NCBI GenBank assembly: GCA_003558195.1
Contig: PWMM01000100.1
Location: forward strand, 1 to 24,724
Direction of reading: 5' to 3'
Source of the DNA: Syntrophomonadaceae bacterium
GTDB lineage: Bacteria > Bacillota > Dethiobacteria > DTU022
Length of the DNA stretch: 24,724 bases
In this document: positions 13,811 to 20,904 of the stretch, in pieces
Layout: each line of letters begins with the position of its first letter
Position numbering within the stretch: the first letter of the stretch is position 1
The notes under the pieces: generated by a model
The model's input: only the letters and a program-made list of their open reading frames with translations
Told to the model about the DNA's origin: nothing
Database searches by the model: none
Program-made: the position numbers and the translations under genes

Positions 13811-15673
13811 CTAGCTCCAGAGTTTATCGGAAACGTCTTCCAGGCCGAGTTCTTTTAACTTCGCCGCTGCCGGTTTACCAGTTTCCCGGTCCCATCCCCT
13901 GAGGTGGTAGTAACGCTCCAGCAGCACGGGAAGATCATTGACCTGTCCTTCTGCCGGTCCTTCCGGCAGGGGATCTTCCAGGAGCCGCTTTGGCAGCGTA
14001 TCATCTTTAGGAGTGAGCCCTTCACGGCTGCAAAAAGCCCGGGCCAGGTTGTAAACTCGTTCTCCCGCTTTTTTGTACTCTTCCAGGGTATAATCCCAAC
14101 CGGTGGCCAGGTTGACCAGTTCCACCCAGTCTGCGGCACTGATGCACAGCCCCATAAATTTACAGGCTCCAATGCAGTCGAAAGAGGTGAGCATATCTTC
14201 GAGATCAACGGCAATTTTTACTTCATCAGGATCGGCGGCGAAGGGGTCCTTGATTTCACTTTCTTCAACGATCAGGAAGGGGGCATCCACAAAAGTGGGT
14301 CCCTGCACATAGGCAGTGATATGATCGCCGCCCCGGTTGGCAGTTGCGTAAGTTAAACCGGTTAGCTGCACGGCCCTGCTGTCGTAAGCCGGAAGTTCCA
14401 GGCCTTTCACGTGCATGGCAAAGGCTTCGCTGCCCTGGCCCAGTTTTTCTGACATTCTTTTTGTTCCCTCTGCCAGGAGGTCGCCAATACCTTCACGCCG
14501 GGCAACCAGGTGGACCAGGTCGACAATTAAGTCAGGATTACCGAAATTTAGCTCCAGCCCGCCTGTGTCCTCAGCTGTCAGGATCCCTTTCTCGTAGCAT
14601 TCCATGGCAAAAGCGAAGGTGCTCCCCGCTGAAATTGTGTCCAGGCCATAATCGTTGCAGAGGTATCCAGCCATGGTGATGGCTTCCAGGTCGTTTACAG
14701 CGCACATGCCGCCAAAAGTCCCTACGGTCTCGTATTCCGGGCCTTCCCCCTTGTGCCCGGCGTACTTGCCTTCCCGAATTTCTGTTCCCCGCCCGCATTC
14801 GATGGGGCAGGCAAAGCAGGTCACGTTTTTTGTGAGGATTTTATCGGAAATGGCCGGGCCGTTAATATCCTCGGCGTCTTCAAAGATCCCGGTTTGCCAG
14901 TTTTTGGTTGGAAAGCCGCCCCTGATGCTGACCAGGTCTAAGACCACACTGGTCCCAAATGCCTGCAGGGACATCTTAAACATGGAATCGTCCATCAGTT
15001 CATACTGTTTCCTGGAATGAGCCTTGAATTGATCAGGATCAAAGATGGTGAGAGGTTTGCTGCCCCTTACGGCTATAGCTTTTAGTTTTTTTGAGCCCAT
15101 CACGGCCCCGAGGCCGCAGCGGCCGGCGGCGCGCCCCAGGTCGTTCATGATCGCTGCATACTGGACCAGGTTTTCCCCGCCCGGTCCGATACAGGCAATA
15201 TTAAATTTATCTCCCATTTCTTCTTTAATTGCTGCAGTTGTTTCCGGAACATTCAAACCCCAGAGATGGGAAGCGTCTTTTACCTCAACCTTATTGTCAT
15301 CCACTGCCAGGTAGACTGGATGAGGAGATATGCCTTCAAATATAACTCCATCGTAACCGCTTTTTTTAAAATCGACCCCCCAGCGGCCCCCGGAGTTGGC
15401 CTGGCCCCAGATTCCTGTCTGCGGTGATTTTGCGACCACGCTGAAACGGCCAGTACTGGGCGCGACAGCCCCGGTGAGACTACCAGTCATAAAAATTAAC
15501 TTGTTTTCTTCACCTAACGGGTCCGCTTTTGCCGGCACCTCATCCCACAAGTAGCGGGTGGCCAGCCCGGCGCCTCCCAGGTATTTTTTATAATCATCTG
15601 CTGGGACATCTTCTTTCTTAGCCGTACCGCTGTTCAGGTTGACCCTGAGTATCTTTCCATGGCAGCCGTACAA
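13811..15673 (-). CDS. Aldehyde:ferredoxin oxidoreductase (tungsten/bis-pterin, AOR family)
   Basis: About 620 residues, the usual AOR length. It would oxidise aldehydes to acids with ferredoxin, or reduce acids in reverse, using a tungsten bis-pterin cofactor and one [4Fe-4S] cluster. TTG 15673 is chosen because GGAGGTG lies 6 bases upstream; the earlier GTG 15682 is part of that site, and the N-terminus then reads MYGCHGKILRVNLNSG, as in relatives. Domain 1 (about 1-205) has TGSLTGAVAPSTGRFSVVAK and GIWGQANSGGRWG for the pterin. The cluster ligands are complete: C286, C289, C293 in CFACPIEC, and C504 in IGACKFMG. EYETVGTFGG and DYGLDTIS are conserved family blocks. It is the first gene of a cluster with an acyl-CoA synthetase and a MoaD-like gene, divergent from an SCP-2 protein gene. 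Confidence 0.95.
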   Translation of the reverse strand: MYGCHGKILRVNLNSGTAKKEDVPADDYKKYLGGAGLATRYLWDEVPAKADPLGEENKLIFMTGSLTGAVAPSTGRFSVVAKSPQTGIWGQANSGGRWGVDFKKSGYDGVIFEGISPHPVYLAVDDNKVEVKDASHLWGLNVPETTAAIKEEMGDKFNIACIGPGGENLVQYAAIMNDLGRAAGRCGLGAVMGSKKLKAIAVRGSKPLTIFDPDQFKAHSRKQYELMDDSMFKMSLQAFGTSVVLDLVSIRGGFPTKNWQTGIFEDAEDINGPAISDKILTKNVTCFACPIECGRGTEIREGKYAGHKGEGPEYETVGTFGGMCAVNDLEAITMAGYLCNDYGLDTISAGSTFAFAMECYEKGILTAEDTGGLELNFGNPDLIVDLVHLVARREGIGDLLAEGTKRMSEKLGQGSEAFAMHVKGLELPAYDSRAVQLTGLTYATANRGGDHITAYVQGPTFVDAPFLIVEESEIKDPFAADPDEVKIAVDLEDMLTSFDCIGACKFMGLCISAADWVELVNLATGWDYTLEEYKKAGERVYNLARAFCSREGLTPKDDTLPKRLLEDPLPEGPAEGQVNDLPVLLERYYHLRGWDRETGKPAAAKLKELGLEDVSDKLWS

Positions 15674-15762
15674 TTGTAACACCTCCAGATTTTTTTTGGT
15701 TCCCGGAAATCAAAAGTTGCATGAATTGTGTGAGCTTGTAAAATGAAAAGACGATTTATTTA

Positions 15763-15791
15763 AATATACAGCTTATAGTGGGAAAAAACAA
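15763..15791 (-). promoter_or_regulatory. Probable promoter of the aldehyde oxidoreductase operon, with overlapping inverted repeat
   Basis: Read on the minus strand: -35 TTGTTT (15791-15786), a 17-base spacer, -10 TATATT (15768-15763). This gives a leader of about 80 bases before TTG 15673. An inverted repeat TATAGT/ACTATA (15774-15779 and 15791-15796, 11 bases apart) overlaps the spacer and -35 box and could be an operator. Confidence 0.4.
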
Positions 15792-15919
15792 CTATATTTT
15801 TGCGAAAACACTAATATATTATTAAATTGCTATAATTATATACTTTCAATTTACTGTTAAACAAGGTATACTCTAATCAGTATGCAGCGATTATTTAAGC
15901 CTGTTTCTCTTTGATAATA

Positions 15920-15947
15920 TTACTTTTAAAGAGACAAGCGGTACAAT
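15920..15947 (+). promoter_or_regulatory. Possible promoter of the SCP-2 protein gene
   Basis: TTACTT (15920-15925), 16-base spacer, TACAAT (15942-15947), pointing to GTG 15971 with a very short leader. An alternative is TTCAAT (15845-15850) with TATACT (15867-15872), also a 16-base spacer. Both are moderate matches; the region is AT-rich. Confidence 0.3.
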
Positions 15948-15970
15948 AATACATATAAGGGGTTGATACA

Positions 15971-16552
15971 GTGGAGAGTAATAATCTTGCAGAATTTGCT
16001 TATGGGAGTGAAGAATGGGAAAAAGCATACCGGGAGATGGTTGAAAAACGTCTGGCGAAAGTAGAACCACCTTTTGCAATGGGTTCACCGGAGTGGGTGG
16101 ACGCTTTTGAAAAGAACATTCAGGAAGATGAACTGTACAAGAAGGTGGCAAAAAAATGGGAAGGAACTGTAGTAATTCACATCCTGGGCGATCCGGCCAT
16201 TGGCCTAGATGGCGATATTTTTATGCTAATGGATCTATGGCATGGCGATTGCCGTTCGGTCAGGTTGGTGCCTGAGGAAACGGGGAAAAATGCAGACTAT
16301 GTGTTAACCGGTAATTTTGAAAGATGGGAGTCGGTGTTAAAAAAAGAACTTGATGTAGTTAAAGCAATGATGCAGGGTAAAATCAAACTTAAGGGCTCAC
16401 TACCGGTAATTGTACGCTTTGTGAAAGCCTGTGTTCGCCTGGTTGAACTTGCTGCCGGCATTGATACCCGGTTCCAAACTGAAATGAGTGAGCAAGAGCG
16501 TGAAGCTTTCAAGGAGTGGTTTAACGAATTAAGAGCCAGGTTTGGGTTTTAA
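15971..16552 (+). CDS. SCP-2 sterol-transfer-fold protein with duplicated N-terminal motif
   Basis: 193 residues, soluble. GTG start with AAGGGG (15957-15962) 8 bases upstream. Residues about 60-155 fit the SCP-2 lipid-binding fold: GTVVIHILGDPA, a strand pair ending DIFMLMDLWHGDC, NADYVLTGNFERWESVLKKEL and MMQGKIKLKGSLPVIVRF, the last resembling the conserved G-x-I-x-x-x-G-[ND] block. Upstream the motif FAYGSEEWEKAYREMV (9-24) recurs as FAMGSPEWVDAFEKNI (35-50), an internal repeat of pattern FAxGSxEWxxA[YF]. In SCP-2 family proteins the fold binds fatty acyl or other hydrophobic ligands. Its place opposite the aldehyde oxidoreductase operon and before an alcohol dehydrogenase suggests a substrate-binding or carrier role (inference). 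Fold call is good; function open. Confidence 0.82.
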   Translation: MESNNLAEFAYGSEEWEKAYREMVEKRLAKVEPPFAMGSPEWVDAFEKNIQEDELYKKVAKKWEGTVVIHILGDPAIGLDGDIFMLMDLWHGDCRSVRLVPEETGKNADYVLTGNFERWESVLKKELDVVKAMMQGKIKLKGSLPVIVRFVKACVRLVELAAGIDTRFQTEMSEQEREAFKEWFNELRARFGF

Positions 16553-16838
16553 TACAATTAATGTTTGCTCAGCTTTACCTAATTTTGAATTGGTGATGGC
16601 TCATCGTGGGAAATGGTAGCTACTCAGCTTCAGCCTTTAGCTTTGTTTGCCTTCGACATTAGCCATCTCTTTTTCTGGTCTCGGCAGCCTGCTTCCATGC
16701 AGACTGACCAGCTACAACCTTTGTTTCATAGGCATTGCAACTGCTCTAGCGAAATGTCCCCTGTCTAAAATCAAGCACGGTTGAGCAGATAAAACCTCAT
16801 TAAAGTTCTTCAATTAAATTAGGAGGAGGATTACTGGA
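16553..16838. other. Intergenic region, possible decayed insertion-sequence end
   Basis: 286 bp with richer GC than the other spacers and no ORF with a ribosome binding site. On the minus strand it reads ACAGGGGACATTTCGCTAG, which looks to me like the GGGGACATTT-type terminal repeats seen on some insertion sequences, followed by untranslatable sequence. No second end or transposase is visible. AGGAGGAGG at 16821-16829 is the alcohol dehydrogenase ribosome binding site. Confidence 0.25.
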
Positions 16839-18002
16839 TTGTCATACAACCGCGATCTGGCTTTTGAATATAACAACCCGACCAAAATTATCTTTGGTGA
16901 GAATAGTGTTAAAGAAATCGGCCTGGAAGTGGAAAGGCTTGGCGGCTCAAAAGCTTTAATTGTGACCGATCAAGGGCTAGTTCAAGCCGGCCTGGCGGAA
17001 AAGATAGAGAAAGCACTGGGCAGGCGCTATGTTGGAACATACGATGGCTGTCTTCCAGATTCAGGTTTCCACCTGGTTGATGAAGGCGCGGCCTTTGCCC
17101 TGGAAAAGGGAGCCGATATCCTGGTTAGTGTGGGTGGAGGAAGTGTTATTGATACGGCTAAGGGCATGGCCGTGGTTTTGAAAGAAGGGGGGACAATCAG
17201 TGATTACCGGGGCATGCAAATGCTGACCCGTCCCCAGACACCTCATATTGCTGTTCCCACAACCGCAGGAAGCGGCAGTGAGGTGACCTGGTTTGCCGTA
17301 ATCAAGGACTGGGATAACAATGTCAAGGAAGCTTTTCTTGATGTCCACCTCATTCCGGATTTGGCCATCCTGGATCCGCACATGGTTACCGGCCTTCCCC
17401 CTCACCTGACTGCGGGTCCGGGAATGGATGCTTTTTCCCACGCCATAGAAGCATTTCACTCCCTGCAGCGGCAACCGATCAATGACGGTTTGTCCTTGCA
17501 GGCAGTCAGGCAGATTAAAGAGTATTTGCCCCGCTGTATTGAAGATGGCTCAGACCTGGTTGCCCGTGGTCAGCAGCAGCTGGCAGCCACCATGGCTGCT
17601 ATCGCGTTTAGCAACAGCCAGCCGGGCCTGGTTCATGCCATGGCTCACCCGCTTGGGGCGCTCTTTAAAGTGCCGCACGGGCTTGCCAACGCTATCTTGC
17701 TCCCCCATGTCATGCTTTTTAACATGCCTGAGTGCGCCGACAGGTATGCCCAGGTTGCGCAGGCCATGGATCTTGATGTGCGGGGGTTAAGAGATGAAGA
17801 AGCGGGCAAGGCCGCCGTGCAGGCTATTCAAGACTTAATTGAAAAGATCGGGTTGCCCCGGAAGCTACGTGATGCCGGTGTCCCTGTAGACAGGCTGGCT
17901 GAAGCTGCCGATTATTCCCTGGCCGATGGTTCTATTTTCTATAACCCGCGCATGGTGACAGAAATAGAGGAAGTTTTAGAAGTTTACCAGGCAGCCTGGT
18001 GA
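16839..18002 (+). CDS. Iron-containing alcohol dehydrogenase (group III)
   Basis: 387-residue NAD(P)-dependent dehydrogenase interconverting an alcohol and an aldehyde or ketone in the cytoplasm. TTG start with AGGAGGAGG (16821-16829) 9 bases upstream. The N-terminal dinucleotide domain shows PTKIIFGENSV, VSVGGGSVIDTAKG (about 96-109) and AVPTTAGSGSEVT (138-150). The metal ligands are all present: Asp197 and His201 in GMDAFSHAIEAF, His266 in GLVHAMAHPLGA (His270 is the following conserved catalytic-region His), and His280 in PHGLANA. So it should be a working Fe- or Zn-dependent enzyme. It is preceded by the SCP-2 protein gene and converges on the GNAT gene with a 16-bp gap. With the nearby aldehyde oxidoreductase it could close an alcohol-aldehyde-acid chain (inference). 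Confidence 0.95.
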   Translation: MSYNRDLAFEYNNPTKIIFGENSVKEIGLEVERLGGSKALIVTDQGLVQAGLAEKIEKALGRRYVGTYDGCLPDSGFHLVDEGAAFALEKGADILVSVGGGSVIDTAKGMAVVLKEGGTISDYRGMQMLTRPQTPHIAVPTTAGSGSEVTWFAVIKDWDNNVKEAFLDVHLIPDLAILDPHMVTGLPPHLTAGPGMDAFSHAIEAFHSLQRQPINDGLSLQAVRQIKEYLPRCIEDGSDLVARGQQQLAATMAAIAFSNSQPGLVHAMAHPLGALFKVPHGLANAILLPHVMLFNMPECADRYAQVAQAMDLDVRGLRDEEAGKAAVQAIQDLIEKIGLPRKLRDAGVPVDRLAEAADYSLADGSIFYNPRMVTEIEEVLEVYQAAW

Positions 18003-18018
18003 TGGTGTAATTAAATTG

Positions 18019-18483
18019 TTATCCATGCCCTGCCAGATCGAATTTAAATTTTGGGATTTGCTGATCGGGATTCAGGGATGATCTTACCAGCCCTGTTTGG
18101 ATTGCGCCCATTTTCAAATAGAAAGGCAGCGCTTTGGGATATGTGATACCTTCGAGGGTTTTGAAACCTTTTTCCTGGCACATAACTACCAGGTGTTTCC
18201 AGAGTTTCCTGCCCACGCCACAGCCGATCAGGTCTCGCCTCACATAAAAATGTTCCAGCCGGGCAGTGTTGCCTGCGGCTTTGATGTTGAAAAAAGCTGT
18301 GATGTTTTTTTCGTCGCTGCAGGTTAAAACACGTACGCTGTTTTCTACCAGGGTGGCTCCGGTTAGTTGATACCTGGTGGCAAACCTGGCCATCACCGCT
18401 TTGCTGTGGCCCCAGTACGCTTCTGATTCGTAAGCCAGCTGGTTCAGAATTCTTAAATCATCCGGTTGGGCGGGCCTGATAAT
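18019..18483 (-). CDS. GNAT family N-acetyltransferase with apparent ATT start
   Basis: Acetyl-CoA-dependent N-acyltransferase, 154 residues if started at ATT 18483. The standard first start (GTG 18396) would delete about 29 residues that read as a normal GNAT N-terminus: IRPAQPDDLRILNQLAYESE, then AYWGHSKAVMARF. Between the in-frame TGA upstream and that GTG there is no ATG, GTG or TTG; the only signal is GGAGG (18491-18495), exactly 7 bases before ATT ATC AGG. Downstream are the beta-4 strand ARLEHFYV and the CoA-binding motif RRDLIGCGVGRKLW (pattern R/QxxGxG), then GFKTLEGITYPKALPFYLKMGA. ATT starts are rare (infC is the classic case), so this may be regulated low expression, a mutated ATG or a sequence error. 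It follows sppA by 43 bp. Substrate unknown. Confidence 0.82.
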   Translation of the reverse strand: MIRPAQPDDLRILNQLAYESEAYWGHSKAVMARFATRYQLTGATLVENSVRVLTCSDEKNITAFFNIKAAGNTARLEHFYVRRDLIGCGVGRKLWKHLVVMCQEKGFKTLEGITYPKALPFYLKMGAIQTGLVRSSLNPDQQIPKFKFDLAGHG

Positions 18484-18526
18484 AGCTATTCCTCCCTGTT
18501 TTCACTATGTATACTATACCTGGCTT

Positions 18527-20218
18527 TTACTTTTCCAAATGCTGGCAAAAGTAGAGGGGTCCGGCCAGCAGGGCTTTGCCATCTTTCAAGTTTGCCATGT
18601 TTATAAGGGCATGCTCAGCCCATGCTGCTGCCGTGGGTAGTGGGGCTGTTTCCTGTCTCGGAAGCGGAATCTCTACCAGTGGAACATTCTCGGGAAGATC
18701 TGCTTCTTTATGCAATATGGCCAGCGCGGTTTCCAGGCCGCCCAATTCGTCAACCAGGCCTTTAGAGAGGGCCTGTTCTCCGGTCCAAACTTTTCCACCC
18801 CCGACTTCTTTTACTGCTTCAGCCTGCAAAGCCCGGCTTTCTGCCACCCGTTTGATAAATAGCTCGTATACATGAAAGATGAAGTCCAATGCTTTTTTTC
18901 TTTCTTCTTCATTAAATAGTTCTTCCGGTGAACCAAATAATTCTTTTTGGCCCCGCCTGATCGTTTCCCGGTTTAAAAGTAGCTTATCCAAAAGCTGGGC
19001 ATTAACGATCTTGGCGGCAATTACCCCGATAGAACCGGTGAGGGTAGCCGGCTGGGCGATTATATAGGGGGCGGGAGTGGCTACATAATAGCCACCGGAT
19101 CCAGCTATGGAGCTCATCATCGCTACTAAAGGTTTCCGAGCGGCAATTTTGCCCAAAACTGCGGTGATCGCTTCCGAAGCTGCTGCCGAGCCGCCGCCTG
19201 AATCGATATATAGTAATACAGCTTTCACTCTTTTGTCTTTGAGAGCCATGCGGGCTTGCTGAACAAAACTAAGATCACCGGTCTGGTCATTGAAGAGGAA
19301 GGGCGCGGGAACTGGTGGCCTGGACGGTGAGCGGCGGCTCTTACCGTCAATAATATTGCCCTGGACCCTGAGGAGGGCAATGTAGCGGCCTGGTCGGGGC
19401 GGTAAGGGCCTGGGGAAGCATTTTTTGCACTCATCCCATGCAGCCAATCTGGCCGGTTTTTCTTCGCCGAGGTAGGAGGGGAGGTCTTCAGCATTGATGA
19501 TGCCATCAACAGCGCCGGTATCTAAGGCTTTTTCACCGTAAAGAGGAGTCTGGCCGATTAATTCCTGGACCTTGTCTTGTCCGAGGTTGCGGCCATTGGC
19601 AATAGCTTTTACAAATTGGCTATAATATGAATCAAGGAGCCATTCGGTCATTTCCCTGACCTGTTCAGACATTTTGGATCGTACAAACCTTTCCAGCGCG
19701 GATTTATATGGGCTGACCTGGACCACGTCCAGTTCGATACCTAAGTGCTCGAGAGCATTCTTCAGGTACAACTGGCGGTTTGTGAAGCCGAGGGTATAGA
19801 TTATGCCGCCTTCCTGGAGGAGGACCCGGTTACAGGCAGCAGCCAGGCAGTAAGTGGATGAATCATAACCGGTGGACCAGGCAATTACCTCCTTGTTTTT
19901 TGATTGGATTTCCCGGATCGAACTGTTCAGGGTCTGGATCTGGGCCAGGGTGAGTTCAGGTTTACCCAGGTGTAGAATTATTCCTTTTACCCGGGGATCT
20001 TTTGAAACTGTCCGAAAGTCATCAGCCAGTTCCTGCAGACTTTTAGCCCTGGCGATCATTCTTCTCTGTAGAATGCTCTCCGGGGGTGTTTTCAAATCTG
20101 GATACGAACCGTGCAAAGTAAAGGTAACATATTCTGGTGGGCGCAGCCCTTTTTTCAAGATGTTAGCCAGCCATACCAGGAAAATGCGAATCAAATAGAT
20201 AGGATAGGCGATCAGCAT
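18527..20218 (-). CDS. sppA: Signal peptide peptidase SppA, long two-domain type (S49)
   Basis: 563-residue membrane-associated serine peptidase that degrades leftover signal peptides. An N-terminal hydrophobic segment (about 1-20, YPIYLIRIFLVWLANIL) should anchor it. Two tandem S49 domains follow, as in the E. coli 67-kDa form rather than the short Bacillus form. The Ser/Lys dyad is split between them: Lys172 in VSPYKSALERF of the first domain and Ser374 in SSIAGSGGYYVA of the second. LYIDSGGGS (336-344) and ATLTGSIGVI flank the active site as usual. The ATG at 20218 has AAGGGG about 9 bases upstream. The gene lies 15 bp after the shikimate-kinase-like gene and 43 bp before the GNAT gene, all on the minus strand, so the three form one operon. 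Confidence 0.93.
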   Translation of the reverse strand: MLIAYPIYLIRIFLVWLANILKKGLRPPEYVTFTLHGSYPDLKTPPESILQRRMIARAKSLQELADDFRTVSKDPRVKGIILHLGKPELTLAQIQTLNSSIREIQSKNKEVIAWSTGYDSSTYCLAAACNRVLLQEGGIIYTLGFTNRQLYLKNALEHLGIELDVVQVSPYKSALERFVRSKMSEQVREMTEWLLDSYYSQFVKAIANGRNLGQDKVQELIGQTPLYGEKALDTGAVDGIINAEDLPSYLGEEKPARLAAWDECKKCFPRPLPPRPGRYIALLRVQGNIIDGKSRRSPSRPPVPAPFLFNDQTGDLSFVQQARMALKDKRVKAVLLYIDSGGGSAAASEAITAVLGKIAARKPLVAMMSSIAGSGGYYVATPAPYIIAQPATLTGSIGVIAAKIVNAQLLDKLLLNRETIRRGQKELFGSPEELFNEEERKKALDFIFHVYELFIKRVAESRALQAEAVKEVGGGKVWTGEQALSKGLVDELGGLETALAILHKEADLPENVPLVEIPLPRQETAPLPTAAAWAEHALINMANLKDGKALLAGPLYFCQHLEK

Positions 20219-20233
20219 ATAACCAGCCCCTTT

Positions 20234-20746
20234 TTAAAGTTTGAGATTGTCATAACCCCTTACAATCTCCTGTGTTACCCCTTCGATTGTCAGGCCTGAG
20301 CATTCAATAATCAAATCGGCATATTTTTCATATAAAACAGTTCTTTCTTCATAAAGATCAATTAGTCCCTTGCCTTCACCGAAGACGATGCCCCTGCTTT
20401 CTATGTTGTTTAATCTCCGTTCGATTTCATCATAGTCAAGCTTCAAGTAAACGAACAAGCTTTTCTTTTTCAAGTGATTAACAGCTTTTTCACTGTAGAC
20501 GACACTGCCCCCCGGAGCGATTACAGAATTGACAGTATTGAGGTTAAGGAGCACACTTTCTTCAATCACCAGGAATTCTTCAAAGCCGACCCGGTCGATT
20601 ATCTCTTGCAGAAGGGCACTTTCCCTCTCCTGGATAATCAGATCAGCGTCGATAAAGGTTTTCCCCAGCTCTTTGGCGATTAAAACGCCGGTGGTGCTTT
20701 TGCCGGCTCCCGGCATGCCGATTAAAACCAGGTTGCTGCGCTGCAT
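20234..20746 (-). CDS. Shikimate-kinase-like P-loop kinase lacking a shikimate-binding Arg
   Basis: 170 residues. The ATG at 20746 is chosen (AGGCGGTGA just upstream, product MQRSNLVLIGMPGAGKST), although the frame is open further. Shikimate-kinase features: Walker A GMPGAGKST (10-18), FIDADLIIQ with Asp33 and Asp35, Gly79-Gly80 in APGGSVVY, and RTVLYEKYADLII near the end with the conserved Arg before xLY. Two departures: the FR of the usual GxxxFRxxE block reads FL (Leu59), so the Arg that contacts shikimate is missing, and GGG is GGS. The lid reads ESRGIVFGEGKG rather than the typical RPLL form. No aro genes are near. It may be a paralog acting on another hydroxylated substrate (inference). 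First gene of the operon with sppA and the GNAT. Confidence 0.82.
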   Translation of the reverse strand: MQRSNLVLIGMPGAGKSTTGVLIAKELGKTFIDADLIIQERESALLQEIIDRVGFEEFLVIEESVLLNLNTVNSVIAPGGSVVYSEKAVNHLKKKSLFVYLKLDYDEIERRLNNIESRGIVFGEGKGLIDLYEERTVLYEKYADLIIECSGLTIEGVTQEIVRGYDNLKL

Positions 20747-20770
20747 AAATTTCACCGCCTTACTGCTATA

Positions 20771-20792
20771 CTTGCTACTTCCCTTGCTACTT
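20771..20792. repeat. 10-bp tandem direct repeat at the aroK-like operon start
   Basis: CTTGCTACTT occurs at 20771-20780 and again at 20783-20792, separated by CC. It lies at and just downstream of the expected transcription start of the minus-strand promoter and 25-46 bp before the start codon, a fitting place for an operator. Confidence 0.45.
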
Positions 20793-20821
20793 ATTGTATC
20801 AAGAATTAGGAGAATTGACAG
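20793..20821 (-). promoter_or_regulatory. Promoter of the aroK-like/sppA/GNAT operon
   Basis: On the minus strand: -35 CTGTCA (20821-20816), 17-base spacer, -10 TACAAT (20798-20793). Five of six -10 bases match consensus. Leader of about 40 bases to ATG 20746. Confidence 0.5.
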
Positions 20822-20843
20822 CACTAACGGTATAGTTTAAAGT
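20815..20843 (+). promoter_or_regulatory. Promoter of the 98-residue unknown, sharing its -35 with the opposite promoter
   Basis: Perfect -35 TTGACA at 20815-20820, 17-base spacer, TAAAGT at 20838-20843 (4/6). It overlaps the minus-strand -35 (20816-20821) on the opposite strand, so the two promoters should compete for polymerase. Confidence 0.45.
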
Positions 20844-20904
20844 GTCATCAAATTCATCAATTGATCATTATATTATCTTTATAACAAGGAAGGAGCGATT
20901 TTAT

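Noticed and set aside
14344..14679. 111-residue ORF antisense to the aldehyde oxidoreductase
   Set aside because: Shadow frame of a clear, complete AOR gene; no ribosome binding site.
15700..15730. Possible sigma-54 promoter (TTGCA near 15717) in the divergent region
   Set aside because: The GG to GC spacing is 12, not 10 bases, and the -24 consensus is absent.
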